The notes: generated by a model from the sequence alone, not told the origin. A stretch of DNA of 32,824 nucleotides from Streptococcus parasanguinis (GCF_001074805.1 NZ_JUPI01000110.1:1-32824), one strand, 5' to 3'; positions 1-8,080 are shown, counted from the first letter of the stretch. Translations and numbers: made by a program.

Positions 1-54
1 AGGTGGGACGACGAAATCGAATTCTAACGAATGACCGATTTCTGTCCCACTCTC
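1..54 (+). repeat. Dispersed ~175 bp palindromic repeat, copy A (right end only)
   Basis: The first 54 bases match the right end of the full copy at 16247-16421, including the 18-base terminal arm GATTTCTGTCCCACTCTC (37-54). The rest of this copy lies outside the window. It ends 7 bases beyond the vncS stop codon, so it occupies the 3' flank of that gene. Confidence 0.9.
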
Positions 55-61
55 TATTTTT

Positions 62-1387
62 TTATTCTTGAGGATCTTTGGGCAGTTCCATACGGAAGCG
101 TAAGCCCATAGCCGTTTTATCAAATTGATAGGCCAGTTCTTCATGATCTAGCAAGTGTTGGACTACGAAGAGTCCCAAGCCACCTTCCTTCTTCTGGCGG
201 CTAGCAGTCATTGGCATCTCAGCGGTCTCTACCATTTCTTGACTGGTATTTTCAACCGCCAAGTGCGTCCCTTCTTCTTCGAGACGGAGCTGGATCTCTC
301 CACCGGCATCCGAATGCTTGACGGCATTACTAATGACATTTGAGAGGACCAATTTCAGAATGGCTGGGTCCATATAGACTGGTTTGGCTGGGATTTGATT
401 GTCAATCGTAAGCGCGCGGGAGTGAGCCAAAACCTTGTACTGGTCGAGGATCTGCTCTAAGACTTGATCCAGCTGGATCCACTCCTTGTCTCCGGCCAAT
501 TCTTGGACAGAGGACAGGGATAGAATTTCCAGGACGATCTGGTTCATCTCATCGACGATATCGAGAGAGACCGACAGATAGCGGTCCCGATCCTTATAGC
601 GGCCTATCTTATCCCGCATATTTTCTAGGATAATCTTCAAGCTGGCCAGAGGCGTCTTGAGCTCATGCGAAGCCCCACGTAGGAATTCCACCTTCATCTG
701 CTCCAACTTCAGATTTTCCTGTTTCTGTTGCTCTAGATTGTCGATCACCTCTAAAAGATGATGATAGAGGTCGTTGATCTGTTGCTTGAGAACGCCGATC
801 TCATCCTGCGAATGAATGGGGAGACTAGCTGTCCGATCCAAGCGCTTCATCCGCTTGGTCATCTGCTTGATCTCCAGGATCGGAGCAGAAATCATGCGGG
901 CATAGAGATAGGAGGCAATTAGCGACAGAACAAAGGAAGCAAGGAGACTATAGGGAAGAAAGCCCAGACTGATGTCCCGCGCTTCCTTTTGCGAATCGAC
1001 GGTCGCTAAGAATTGCAGGGTTAAGTCTTTCCCCTCTTTGGTCTGAATCTTTCGCTCTTCAATGACCAGGGAATTGTTCTGGCTATCAGGGTTCAGGAGC
1101 AGGTCATCCTTTACCTCTAGGGCATTTTGTTTTTGCTTTCCTTTGATAGACACCTTGATATCATTGGTATTGGAATAAAGGTCGATGACCGACTCAATGG
1201 TCCCTTCTTCCTGACCCTGGAAACTCTTAGCCAGGGCTTGCGATTTCTTCAAAATCGTCTGGCGCTGGGACTCGATATAGGTCGATGGAAAAATAAAGTA
1301 AACCGAAGCATGGAGAAGGATGACTAAGCTACTAAAAAGGGCAAAGGTGATCAGAAAGATTTTTGCAAAGATACTCCGTTTGGTCAT
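62..1387 (-). CDS. vncS: Sensor histidine kinase, VncS-like
   Basis: Membrane sensor kinase of a two-component system. The 441 residues contain TM1 at about 8-33, an extracytoplasmic segment of about 110 residues, TM2 at about 145-168 and a HAMP-like linker with coiled coil to about 232. The phosphoacceptor box SHELKTP has H241; the N box is around N350-N354 and the G box GGLGLF at about 402-407. The D box between them is degenerate (VENTS instead of DxGxG), which I recall as usual for VncS-type kinases. The start overlaps the end of the response regulator by 4 bases (ATGA), so the two are translationally coupled. Size, order and the adjacent permease-ATPase-permease set match pneumococcal vncS; that name is from recalled homology. 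The partner is the regulator directly upstream. Confidence 0.85.
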   Translation of the reverse strand: MTKRSIFAKIFLITFALFSSLVILLHASVYFIFPSTYIESQRQTILKKSQALAKSFQGQEEGTIESVIDLYSNTNDIKVSIKGKQKQNALEVKDDLLLNPDSQNNSLVIEERKIQTKEGKDLTLQFLATVDSQKEARDISLGFLPYSLLASFVLSLIASYLYARMISAPILEIKQMTKRMKRLDRTASLPIHSQDEIGVLKQQINDLYHHLLEVIDNLEQQKQENLKLEQMKVEFLRGASHELKTPLASLKIILENMRDKIGRYKDRDRYLSVSLDIVDEMNQIVLEILSLSSVQELAGDKEWIQLDQVLEQILDQYKVLAHSRALTIDNQIPAKPVYMDPAILKLVLSNVISNAVKHSDAGGEIQLRLEEEGTHLAVENTSQEMVETAEMPMTASRQKKEGGLGLFVVQHLLDHEELAYQFDKTAMGLRFRMELPKDPQE

Positions 1388-2037
1388 GGTCTCTCCAATT
1401 TATAGCCGACATTGCGTACCGTAACGATACAGTCCAGCTCTAGTTTTTTTCGTAGTTCCTTGATATAGACATCGATCACCCGGTCAAAAGGAATCTCCTC
1501 CGTCTCCTTCCAGACGGCATCGAGGATCTGAGAGCGGGTCCGGGCCTTGCCCTCATGCTGGAGCAAGTATTCCAAGATTTCCAACTCCTTAGCATTCATG
1601 GAAATGGCTTGGCCTGCTAGGCTAGCTGTGTAGCTCTCAAAATCCACCTGTGCCTCTCCATAGGTGAAGACCCGTGAAGGTTGAAGCTTTTTAAAAATAG
1701 CTTCGATACGGACCTTCAAGAGGGACAAGGAGAAGGGTTTTTCCAGGTAGCCATCTGCCAACTCTCCAAAGGCTGTCAACTTATAGTCCTCGTCATGGAA
1801 GGCCGTCAGCATGAGGACAGGGACTGAGCTGGTCTTCCGAATAGTCTTGAGGACTTCCAAGCCATTGAGGATGGGAAGCTGGATATCCAGCAAGACTAGA
1901 TCCGGCGCTTCTCTGTGAAAGAGGTCCAGGGCTTCCTGCCCATCGCCTGCTTCAAAGACTTCATAGCCACATTCCATGAGATAGTCGCTCATCCCTTCTC
2001 GAATCAGGACTTCATCTTCTACGATTAGTATCTTCAT
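1384..2037 (-). CDS. vncR: OmpR/PhoB-family response regulator, VncR-like
   Basis: DNA-binding response regulator of 217 residues. The receiver domain (1-115) has acidic E7/D8, phosphoacceptor D51 in LLDIQLP, T78 and K100 in LEKPFS. The C-terminal winged helix (about 125-217) ends with RVIDVYIKELRKKL and TVRNVGYKLERP, typical of the family. An AAAGGA ribosome site precedes the start. A TATAAT box at 2074-2079 in the 70-base gap after the exporter suggests a promoter for the regulator-kinase pair. The likely target is the exporter promoter, where two direct repeats of TGTGAAA type spaced 11 bases lie at 5489-5506. In pneumococcus the orthologous pair is linked to the Vex exporter; a reported role in vancomycin tolerance is disputed. 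Confidence 0.87.
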   Translation of the reverse strand: MKILIVEDEVLIREGMSDYLMECGYEVFEAGDGQEALDLFHREAPDLVLLDIQLPILNGLEVLKTIRKTSSVPVLMLTAFHDEDYKLTAFGELADGYLEKPFSLSLLKVRIEAIFKKLQPSRVFTYGEAQVDFESYTASLAGQAISMNAKELEILEYLLQHEGKARTRSQILDAVWKETEEIPFDRVIDVYIKELRKKLELDCIVTVRNVGYKLERP

Positions 2038-2073
2038 ACACTTTCCTTTTTATCTAAGAAACTTCTACCTCCT

Positions 2074-2103
2074 ATTATACCCTATTTCTATTTTAGGAAA
2101 CAA
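2074..2103 (-). promoter_or_regulatory. Putative promoter of vncRS
   Basis: On the minus strand, TATAAT (2074-2079) is preceded at 18 bases by TTGTTT (2098-2103). It lies in the intergenic gap between the second permease and the response regulator, so vncRS could be transcribed separately from the exporter. Confidence 0.55.
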
Positions 2104-2107
2104 TCTC

Positions 2108-3484
2108 TTATTCGACATCCACCAAAAGTTCCTTTGGTTTCTTATGCAAGAGCCATTGTGAAGAAAGGATGGATACTAGAATCAAGAGGACCCCACCGAC
2201 CAAAACAATTACCAGCAATTGGCTCGGTTGGATGTCCATATGGATATCTGTCAGGGTCTTACTGAAGCTTTCCGCCTCAGCTCCTCCACCAAGGTTGGCT
2301 GCAGAGGATTCTTGAGCCATTTGTTTGGCAATGCCACTGGTGACGTTTTTGAGCACCGTATCTCCCACTGCTTTGGCAAGAAGACCTGCGACTCCATAAG
2401 AGAGGAGGAAGGCTGGAATGGAAATCATCACCAATTCTGCCACAAATTGCCCTGCAATCTGTACCTTAGAAAGGCCTAAAGCCAGCAAGATACCCACTTC
2501 TCTGCGACGGGCATTGAGCCACAAGACAAGGAGAAGGGTGAGAAGCAAGCTAGCAAAGATGAGACTGCCGATAAACAAGTAGTCCGCCACTTGGAACATG
2601 CTGCTGATGGATTTTTGCAAGGCTGGGTAGTTGGAAGAGCTCTTAACCAAGTCAAAGTAATTCCATGGGATATCCAAGGCTTTGATTTTTTCGATCAAGG
2701 CATCCAGGTCTTGATCCCCTTTGGCAAAGAAGGTCGCATCTTCATAGGTAGCTGTTTGGACGGTATTGCCATAGAGTTTGGCAGCTGTATCCAAGTCAGA
2801 GATCAGCGTATCTTCATACAATTCTTGGGCGTAAGTTAGAGGAGCTTGGTTTTTTCCTGAGAACAAGCCTTTAATGGTCACTTCTACTGTTTCATTAGCC
2901 CCTTTTTCATTGTCGGCATCATAGAGATTGGACTTGAGGCGCACCTTATCGCCTACCTTGAGACCATTCTTTTTCGCCAAATCTTCGTGCATGAGGATTT
3001 GGTTTTTGTCTTTATCCGTCAGGTGCTCCCCTTGGACCAGCTTGTAGGCACCAGAGACAAACTTATCTTCTTTTGAAGAGTCATTGACCCCTGTCACCAT
3101 CAAGGTATTCTTGAAGTGCTTAGCCCGCTCTGGAGATTGATTTTGCAGGGTTTCTTCGGTCTCAATGATCTCGTGGTCTAGGATATCTGCGATGGCATTG
3201 ATCCGCTTGATGGAGGAAGTGATCCCCTCTACCTGGCTGATTTTTTCGATATCTTCTCCTCTGAGATTCCCAGCTCCCCTAGGGGTTCCTGGATTGGTCC
3301 TGCGATTGATCTGCATGGAGAAGCTATTGGTGATGGATCCCAGGCTTTCCGATGAAGCTTTTTGGGTTGCACCCTTCATGGAGAGTCCGATCAAGCTCAA
3401 GGTCCCCATGAGGAGAATGATGGCAAAGAGCAAGAGAGACTTGGGCCATTTACGTGTGATATAAGCAAAAGCATTTCGCAACAT
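2108..3484 (-). CDS. vex3: ABC transporter permease, FtsX-like, Vex3 type
   Basis: Membrane subunit of an exporter or MacB-like ABC system, 458 residues. An N-terminal anchor helix at about 14-36 is followed by a long extracytoplasmic domain (about 40-290) and a C-terminal FtsX domain with three helices (about 298-325, 345-375 and 422-445). The segment after the first of these (LWLNARRREVGILLALG) is the classic FtsX signature. It pairs with the other permease (Vex1 type) and the ATPase between them, as in vex1-vex2-vex3. The start has AAGGAGG seven bases upstream, overlapping the ATPase stop. The serine-, glycine- and alanine-rich stretch at about 388-410 sits in a loop. The substrate is unknown. 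Confidence 0.85.
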   Translation of the reverse strand: MLRNAFAYITRKWPKSLLLFAIILLMGTLSLIGLSMKGATQKASSESLGSITNSFSMQINRRTNPGTPRGAGNLRGEDIEKISQVEGITSSIKRINAIADILDHEIIETEETLQNQSPERAKHFKNTLMVTGVNDSSKEDKFVSGAYKLVQGEHLTDKDKNQILMHEDLAKKNGLKVGDKVRLKSNLYDADNEKGANETVEVTIKGLFSGKNQAPLTYAQELYEDTLISDLDTAAKLYGNTVQTATYEDATFFAKGDQDLDALIEKIKALDIPWNYFDLVKSSSNYPALQKSISSMFQVADYLFIGSLIFASLLLTLLLVLWLNARRREVGILLALGLSKVQIAGQFVAELVMISIPAFLLSYGVAGLLAKAVGDTVLKNVTSGIAKQMAQESSAANLGGGAEAESFSKTLTDIHMDIQPSQLLVIVLVGGVLLILVSILSSQWLLHKKPKELLVDVE

Positions 3485-3496
3485 AGCATTCCCTCC

Positions 3497-4138
3497 TTAC
3501 TTGCTCTTCTCAATGAGGCTACGGCGACTCAATTCCAAGACCACATCGGAGGCCTCTGCCACTTCCTTGCTGTGGGTGACGACGATGACACATTTTTGGC
3601 GCTCCTTGGCCAATTTCTTCAAAATGGCAATGATGTCACCGGCTGTCTGTTCGTCTAAGTTTCCTGTCGGCTCATCTGCCAAGATGACAGGAGCTTCTGA
3701 AACGAGCGCACGCGCAATGGCCACCCGTTGCTGTTGCCCTCCAGACAATTGAAGAACATTGCGTTTGATTTGCGTTTCATCCAATCCCAATTCCAAGAGA
3801 ATGTCTTTCCCAGCTTGTTTGTTGACCAGGCGGACATTTTCAAGTGGCGTCAAATAATCAATCAAATTGTAATTCTGAAAGACCAGGGAGACATGGTGCT
3901 TGCGGTGGTAGCTAGACCCTTTGGTCTGGATGTCCTCCCCATCAAAGAGAACCTGCCCCTTCTTGGGATTGTCTAGACCAGCCAAGAGAGAGAGGAGGGT
4001 CGATTTCCCTGCTCCAGACTGACCGATAATGCTGTAAAATGTCCCATTTTTGAACTGATAGTTCACGTCTGAGAAGATCTCTTCTTGGTAGCTTTGGTAG
4101 CTATAGGATACATGTTTGAGTTCTAACATAGGTGTCAT
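3497..4138 (-). CDS. vex2: ABC transporter ATP-binding protein, Vex2 type
   Basis: ATPase of 213 residues powering the flanking permeases. Walker A is GQSGAGKST (39-47), the Q-loop glutamine is Q88, the signature LSGGQ is at 131-135, Walker B is VILADE (151-156, catalytic E156) and the H-loop is H189 in VVTHS. The family is LolD/MacB-like, which normally pairs with FtsX-type permeases, as here. Two starts are possible: the first ATG has AAGGAG only two bases away, while the second (codon 4, MLELKHV) has it 11 bases away; I keep the first. The preceding permease stop (TAA) merges with the ribosome site, so the three genes form a tight operon. Confidence 0.9.
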   Translation of the reverse strand: MTPMLELKHVSYSYQSYQEEIFSDVNYQFKNGTFYSIIGQSGAGKSTLLSLLAGLDNPKKGQVLFDGEDIQTKGSSYHRKHHVSLVFQNYNLIDYLTPLENVRLVNKQAGKDILLELGLDETQIKRNVLQLSGGQQQRVAIARALVSEAPVILADEPTGNLDEQTAGDIIAILKKLAKERQKCVIVVTHSKEVAEASDVVLELSRRSLIEKSK

Positions 4139-4144
4139 TTCTCC

Positions 4145-5407
4145 TTAACTCATTTTTGTTAATATTTCTTTTGGACTCTTGCGCCAGATCATGCTGGTAG
4201 TTACACCGAGCGACAGAAGGATCAAGCACAAGAGGCTAGCATAGGCGATTCCTAAGGAAAGGCCTTGAGGGATTTGGTTGAGCAAGTCTAGGGTCTGCTG
4301 TTGACCGGTCTGTCCGACAAACTGCTCTAAGAAACGATGGCTGACCATCCGCCCGATGAGAAAGGCTGGGATCACCGCTAGTAAGGATACCAGCACCACT
4401 TCCAAGAGGAACTGTCTAAAGATCCGGCCCTTGCTCTTCCCAATAGATAAGAGCACCCCGATTTCATGGATCCGCTCCCGTGTCCAAAGACTGAGTAAGA
4501 GCGATAGGGCACCGGCTCCCGTCACTAGGAGGACGATCATCATGATCCGCACCAGGCCTTCTAGGGTCTGAGAGGATTCCTTCATCTGGTCAAAGGCCTT
4601 GCGATCTTCGACCACGCGTAGCGATTGCCAATCCAGATCCAAGCTTTTGACTTGCTTCAAGAGGGCATCGATTTTCTCAGGATCTTTGACGCCAAAGGTG
4701 ACCTGGGTCACTTCTTGCTGACTGAGACCAAGAAGCTTGGTCGCATCCTCATAAGGGAGGTAGACTTGATTCTCACTCAGATCAGAGGTCATTCCTGTGA
4801 ATTTTTCCTGTTTCTTACCCGAAAAGATCCCAACGATTTTAAAGGTTTGCTCTTTGGCAGGAGTCTCTCCCATCTGAAAGCTGGATAAGGTCAAGGAATC
4901 TCCGACCTTTAGCTTATTCTTCTTAGCCAACTCTTCGTGGATCAAGATCTGGCCGCGAGCCTTGTCGGATAAGTGCTTGCCTTGCACCAGTTGAAAACTG
5001 CCACTGCGGAAATCCAGGTGCTGGTTTGTCTTCTGGGTAAAGACAGCGCCTAGCGCTTGCTTGGCTTCCTGCCCCAGATCATCCCGTTCTACCGACTGCT
5101 GTCCCGTCACCGCTTCTTTACTTATGATACGAACGGGACTTTCATATTGAGGAACCATAGATCCAACTCCAGCTAGCTGATGCACCTTTTCAGCTTCCTT
5201 CAGAGCAAAGGGAGTATCCCCCTGCTTACTGGTCAGGGCAAAGCTGGTCCCAGCCGACTGCTTGATATGGTCCTCCAGTCTTCCTCCCACTTGCATCAGT
5301 GAAAAACAGAAATACAAGCAAGAGAGGATCAAGAGGAGAATCAGAAAGAGGACCAGATTCCTCGTTCTTTTTCGAGAAATATAGGCGATTGCCTGTTGTA
5401 AGAGCAT
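4145..5407 (-). CDS. vex1: ABC transporter permease, FtsX-like, Vex1 type
   Basis: First gene of the exporter operon, 420 residues from the chosen start. A GGAGG site seven to eight bases before ATG at 5407 favours that start over an in-frame ATG at 5434, which lies inside a leader hairpin and lacks a ribosome site. The anchor helix is at about 18-38, the extracytoplasmic domain at about 40-285, and FtsX-type C-terminal helices are at about 288-312, 335-360 and 388-412; LWTRERIHEIGVLLSIG carries the FtsX signature. It is similar in layout but not closely alike in sequence to the second permease, so the transporter is probably a heterodimer. Expression is probably controlled by VncR through the repeats at 5489-5506. 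Confidence 0.83.
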   Translation of the reverse strand: MLLQQAIAYISRKRTRNLVLFLILLLILSCLYFCFSLMQVGGRLEDHIKQSAGTSFALTSKQGDTPFALKEAEKVHQLAGVGSMVPQYESPVRIISKEAVTGQQSVERDDLGQEAKQALGAVFTQKTNQHLDFRSGSFQLVQGKHLSDKARGQILIHEELAKKNKLKVGDSLTLSSFQMGETPAKEQTFKIVGIFSGKKQEKFTGMTSDLSENQVYLPYEDATKLLGLSQQEVTQVTFGVKDPEKIDALLKQVKSLDLDWQSLRVVEDRKAFDQMKESSQTLEGLVRIMMIVLLVTGAGALSLLLSLWTRERIHEIGVLLSIGKSKGRIFRQFLLEVVLVSLLAVIPAFLIGRMVSHRFLEQFVGQTGQQQTLDLLNQIPQGLSLGIAYASLLCLILLSLGVTTSMIWRKSPKEILTKMS

Positions 5408-5423
5408 GATCTTACCCTCCATT

Positions 5424-5462
5424 TCAAGGTCCACAGCGATGCATTGTGGACGCTTTCATCAT
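5424..5462 (-). CDS. Possible 12-codon leader ORF upstream of vex1
   Basis: Between the putative exporter promoter and the vex1 start there is an ORF reading MMKASTMHRCGP and stop. Its first ATG has no clear ribosome site. It spans the inverted repeat at 5429-5451 and ends 16 bases before the vex1 ATG. In pneumococcus the peptide gene pep27 occupies the vex1 upstream region; this ORF shows no resemblance to the Pep27 sequence I remember. It may be a leader peptide or chance. Confidence 0.2.
   Translation of the reverse strand: MMKASTMHRCGP
5429..5451 (-). promoter_or_regulatory. Inverted repeat in the vex1 leader
   Basis: GTCCACA and TGTGGAC, 9 bases apart, form a perfect 7-bp inverted repeat within the short 5' leader, about 22 bases upstream of the vex1 start. 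It could be an operator or an mRNA hairpin affecting translation. There is no U-tract, so it is not an intrinsic terminator. Confidence 0.5.
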
Positions 5463-5473
5463 TTGTTGCTTTC

Positions 5474-5506
5474 ATTATAGAGGAGAAATGTGAAATGTTT
5501 ATGAAA
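5474..5506 (-). promoter_or_regulatory. Putative exporter promoter with response-regulator direct repeats
   Basis: A -10 box TATAAT lies at 5474-5479 (minus strand) with no good -35. In the -35 region two direct repeats, TGTGAAA (5489-5495) and TATGAAA (5500-5506, plus-strand reading), are spaced 11 bases apart. This is the one-helical-turn layout bound by OmpR/PhoB regulators, and the absence of a -35 fits an activator. The neighbouring VncR-like regulator is the obvious candidate. Confidence 0.55.
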
Positions 5507-5515
5507 TAGAAAAAG

Positions 5516-5537
5516 TTTCCTAGAAAAATCTAGGAAA
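5516..5537 (-). terminator. Hairpin with short U-tract, possible second terminator
   Basis: TTTCCTAGA and TCTAGGAAA form a perfect 9-bp stem with a 4-base loop. On the minus strand it is followed by CTTTTTCT. It lies between the dnaX-operon terminator (5582-5614) and the exporter promoter, where it would insulate the exporter from read-through. Confidence 0.5.
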
Positions 5538-5581
5538 GCTGAGCAGTCGTTCAGAGTCACTTCATCTATCGCCATAGAAAA

Positions 5582-5614
5582 AAACCTTTGAAAAAGATTT
5601 CTTTTCAAAGGTTT
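5582..5614 (-). terminator. Intrinsic terminator after the dnaX operon
   Basis: AAACCTTTGAAAA pairs with TTTTCAAAGGTTT, and a run of seven T follows on the minus strand. The stem begins at the stop codon of the small membrane protein gene. Confidence 0.85.
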
Positions 5615-5811
5615 TATTTTCTTTTCTTCTTCATTTCTTTTTCAATGGCATTAGCAATTTTCTCCACCATATAGGCTGTTTGGAGATTGCGCAAGATCAA
5701 GAGGGCCCAAAAGAATGCAAAGAGCATCTGACCCGCCATGCTCGCTTCATTGAAAAAATAAGTCTCCATAGCAGTAAAGACTGCTAGCACTGCAAATTGT
5801 TTTGTATTCAT
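5614..5811 (-). CDS. Small membrane protein, DUF3272-like
   Basis: A 65-residue protein with two hydrophobic stretches (about 5-19 and 28-43) and a basic, charged C-terminus ending in KEMKKKRK. It is probably a small inner membrane protein of unknown function. I recall streptococcal DUF3272 proteins of this size next to dnaX, so the family call is from memory and context. It lies 38 bases downstream of dnaX. No ribosome site precedes the ATG. Instead an extended -10 box (TGGTAGAAT, hexamer at 5818-5823) ends six bases before the ATG, so a leaderless mRNA is possible in addition to read-through from dnaX. Confidence 0.7.
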   Translation of the reverse strand: MNTKQFAVLAVFTAMETYFFNEASMAGQMLFAFFWALLILRNLQTAYMVEKIANAIEKEMKKKRK

Positions 5812-5817
5812 AAAATT

Positions 5818-5826
5818 ATTCTACCA
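5818..5826 (-). promoter_or_regulatory. Extended -10 box directly before the DUF3272-like gene
   Basis: TGGTAGAAT on the minus strand places the expected transcription start on or next to the ATG at 5811. The upstream sequence also contains a 7-bp inverted repeat, CATGAAT/ATTCATG. There is no clear -35. Confidence 0.4.
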
Positions 5827-5849
5827 TGAATCAGTAAAAAATTCATGTA

Positions 5850-7526
5850 TTAATCGTCTTGAAGGGTGATTTTATCGGATAGGAAGGTAAATTCCTCAGG
5901 AATGACGCTTTCCTCTTCTTCCACCACTTCGGATTTTTGTCCACGCGTCTTAGCTGAAAACTCTGCCCGGATTTGAGTCCACTCCTCTAGAGAAACCGCT
6001 AGAATCTCTGGAGAGAAGCCTGCAGCATTGCTGAGGATATTTCCAAACATGGTATTGAGGTTGTCCCGCTTCATGGTCTGTTCGGCATTAAAGGCAGACT
6101 CAAAAGCTAAAATCGCATGATTCTCATTGGCAGCAACCGGTTGAGATCCGATCAAGAGAGCCTTATCTGCACCTGCCAAGCTTTCGATAATTTCCCCCCA
6201 TGCATTCTGGAGACGGATCAAGTTTGTTCGAGCCAGTTCTGGGTTTTCGACTGCCTCTTGTAAAATCGCGTTGACCTTGTTGCGATCTGCTCGGTAGCCT
6301 TTACTAGATTTGGTTGGACGAGCTACTGGAGGTTTTGAGGCAGGAAGGCTAGCACCGGCCTGGACCAATTGTTGCTTGAGTTGAGCAACTTCTTTCTTCA
6401 AGTCTTCCAGCTGAGCTAGCACATTGGAAGGAAGTTCAACAGCTACTGAGTTAGAAACTTGGCCCGTACTTTCAGCCAATTTAATGGTCATCATTTCAGT
6501 GTAGATGCGCGGTTGCAGGCTGTTTTTGATATCTGCTAGACTAGTCGTCGCCTGATCAATCAGGGCAAAGAGACGAGCTTGATCAGCTGCAAGGTTGGCC
6601 GCGAATAAATCACTAGCATGGGTATTTTCTCCACCTGTCTGAACAATCAAGAGATCTCTCAGGTATTGAAGTAAGTCCGCGACAAAACGAGCCATATTCT
6701 TGCCATTATCAAAGATAATCGCAAGTTGGTCCAGCGCAGCCGTCGCATCATGGTCCAGGATGGCAGCCACGTACTGATCAAGAGCGGCTAGACTGATGGA
6801 GCCTGTGATCTCTTCGGCAATCGCGGTCGTCAACTCACTACCCGCAGTCAGACTTAGGGCTTGGTCTAAAATGGACAAAGCATCCCGCATCCCACCTTCA
6901 GCGCGCCGGGCGATGATCTGGACAGCATCTGCTTCATAGGCAATGCCTTCTGTAGCTAAGATACTTTCCAAATGGTGAACGATATCTGGCAGTTTGATGG
7001 ATTTGAATTCAAAGCGTTGGACCCGTGACAAAATAGTTGCAGGAATTTTGTGCAATTCTGTCGTTGCGAGGATAAAAACTACATTTTCCGTCGGCTCTTC
7101 CAGCGTCTTCAACAAGGCATTAAAGGCCCCTGTCGAGAGCATGTGGACCTCATCGATAATATAGACCTTGTGCTTGGCTAGACTTGGAGCATAGGTCGAC
7201 TTGTCGCGAATATCGCGAATTTCATCGACCCCATTGTTAGAGGCAGCGTCGATCTCAATAACATCTTCTAGACTCCCATTGGTAATGGATTCACAGATAT
7301 AGCAGTCGTTACACGGCTCCCCATTGACTTGATTGGGACAGTTCATGGCCTTAGCAAAGATCTTGGCCACACTGGTTTTCCCAGTACCACGAGGTCCAGA
7401 AAAGAGATAGGCATGGCTGATCTTGTCCTGCTCGACGGCCTGCCTCAATGTCCGTGCCACCACTTGCTGGCCGACCAATTGACCAAAGGTCTGGCTACGG
7501 TATTTCCGATATAAAGCTTGATACAT
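5850..7526 (-). CDS. dnaX: DNA polymerase III subunit gamma/tau
   Basis: Clamp-loader ATPase subunit of the replicative polymerase, 558 residues. The N-terminus [14 protein letters not shown] is typical. Walker A is GPRGTGKT (44-51); the zinc module cysteines are C63, C72, C75 and C78; Walker B is VYIIDEVHML (121-130); sensor 1 is in FILATTE. The AAA+ lid and domain III follow to about residue 365. The tau-like C-terminal extension contains a coiled-coil segment (about 365-395) and a polymerase-binding-type region. The ATG shares one base with the stop of the upstream GAF gene (TAATG), indicating translational coupling. No long A-run is seen in the linker region that would suggest programmed frameshifting to a short form. 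Confidence 0.96.
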   Translation of the reverse strand: MYQALYRKYRSQTFGQLVGQQVVARTLRQAVEQDKISHAYLFSGPRGTGKTSVAKIFAKAMNCPNQVNGEPCNDCYICESITNGSLEDVIEIDAASNNGVDEIRDIRDKSTYAPSLAKHKVYIIDEVHMLSTGAFNALLKTLEEPTENVVFILATTELHKIPATILSRVQRFEFKSIKLPDIVHHLESILATEGIAYEADAVQIIARRAEGGMRDALSILDQALSLTAGSELTTAIAEEITGSISLAALDQYVAAILDHDATAALDQLAIIFDNGKNMARFVADLLQYLRDLLIVQTGGENTHASDLFAANLAADQARLFALIDQATTSLADIKNSLQPRIYTEMMTIKLAESTGQVSNSVAVELPSNVLAQLEDLKKEVAQLKQQLVQAGASLPASKPPVARPTKSSKGYRADRNKVNAILQEAVENPELARTNLIRLQNAWGEIIESLAGADKALLIGSQPVAANENHAILAFESAFNAEQTMKRDNLNTMFGNILSNAAGFSPEILAVSLEEWTQIRAEFSAKTRGQKSEVVEEEESVIPEEFTFLSDKITLQDD

Positions 7527-8023
7527 TAGTTCTTAACTCCAAACATCTTAAAGTCCCAGTTTGTCTTTTCGATCAAGAGAGCGACAAACTCTTCCAAATA
7601 CTCTTGATCCAGCTGATCGTAGTCAGAGACGCATTCTGAGTCCAGGTCTAAAACCCCCAGGAGCTGGCCGTCCTTGACCATAGGCACCACAATTTCACTC
7701 ATAGCCCGGCTATCACAGGAAATATAGTTGGCATGTTGACGGACATCATCGACAATCATGGTTTCTTGCTTCTGGGCCGCTTCTCCACAGACACCCTTTC
7801 CAAGTGCGATGTGGACACAAGAGACTCCACCCTGAAAGGGTCCCAAGATCAATTCTGACTGGTCATACAAATAAAAACCCGCAAAGACAGAACGAGGCAG
7901 GGCTTGATTTAAGAGAGCACTGGCGTTAGACAAATTGGCCAAGGCATTGCTTTCTCCTGTTAAGAGAGCGTCTAACTGTGCCAGTAAAAGTTGGTATTGT
8001 GATTCTTTTTCCGAATGTTTCAT
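7526..8023 (-). CDS. GAF domain protein, free methionine-(R)-sulfoxide reductase type
   Basis: About 165 residues, nearly all one GAF domain. Three cysteines expected for fRMsr are present (C69, C79 and C103 from this start) in the contexts [17 protein letters not shown] and [15 protein letters not shown]. In E. coli YebR and yeast relatives these residues reduce free methionine-R-sulfoxide with thioredoxin. It acts in the cytoplasm in oxidative stress repair, useful in a peroxide-forming streptococcus. A start three codons earlier (8032) is in frame, but that ATG is part of the TATAAT promoter box; the ATG at 8023 is preferred. The gene is upstream of and coupled to dnaX, an arrangement I recall in other streptococci. 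Confidence 0.85.
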   Translation of the reverse strand: MKHSEKESQYQLLLAQLDALLTGESNALANLSNASALLNQALPRSVFAGFYLYDQSELILGPFQGGVSCVHIALGKGVCGEAAQKQETMIVDDVRQHANYISCDSRAMSEIVVPMVKDGQLLGVLDLDSECVSDYDQLDQEYLEEFVALLIEKTNWDFKMFGVKN

Positions 8024-8030
8024 ACCTTTC

Positions 8031-8039
8031 ATTATACCA
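8031..8039 (-). promoter_or_regulatory. Extended -10 promoter of the fRMsr-dnaX operon
   Basis: TGGTATAAT on the minus strand, hexamer at 8031-8036. The expected transcription start, about seven bases downstream, falls at 8023-8024, on the preferred ATG. No convincing -35 is present. The same nine bases occur upstream of both paralogous membrane protein genes (11200-11208 and 12393-12401). Confidence 0.6.
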
Positions 8040-8080
8040 AATCTTTGCCCAAAAATTAAGCTTCAAACAGCGAAAGAAAA

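Noticed and set aside
5408..5434. Upstream in-frame start of the Vex1-type permease (MDLEMEGKI...)
   Set aside because: The ATG at 5407 has GGAGG at good distance; the upstream ATG is inside a leader hairpin without a ribosome site.
6200..6450. Programmed frameshift in dnaX producing a short gamma form
   Set aside because: No A-run or slippery heptamer is visible in the region between the ATPase part and the C-terminal domain.
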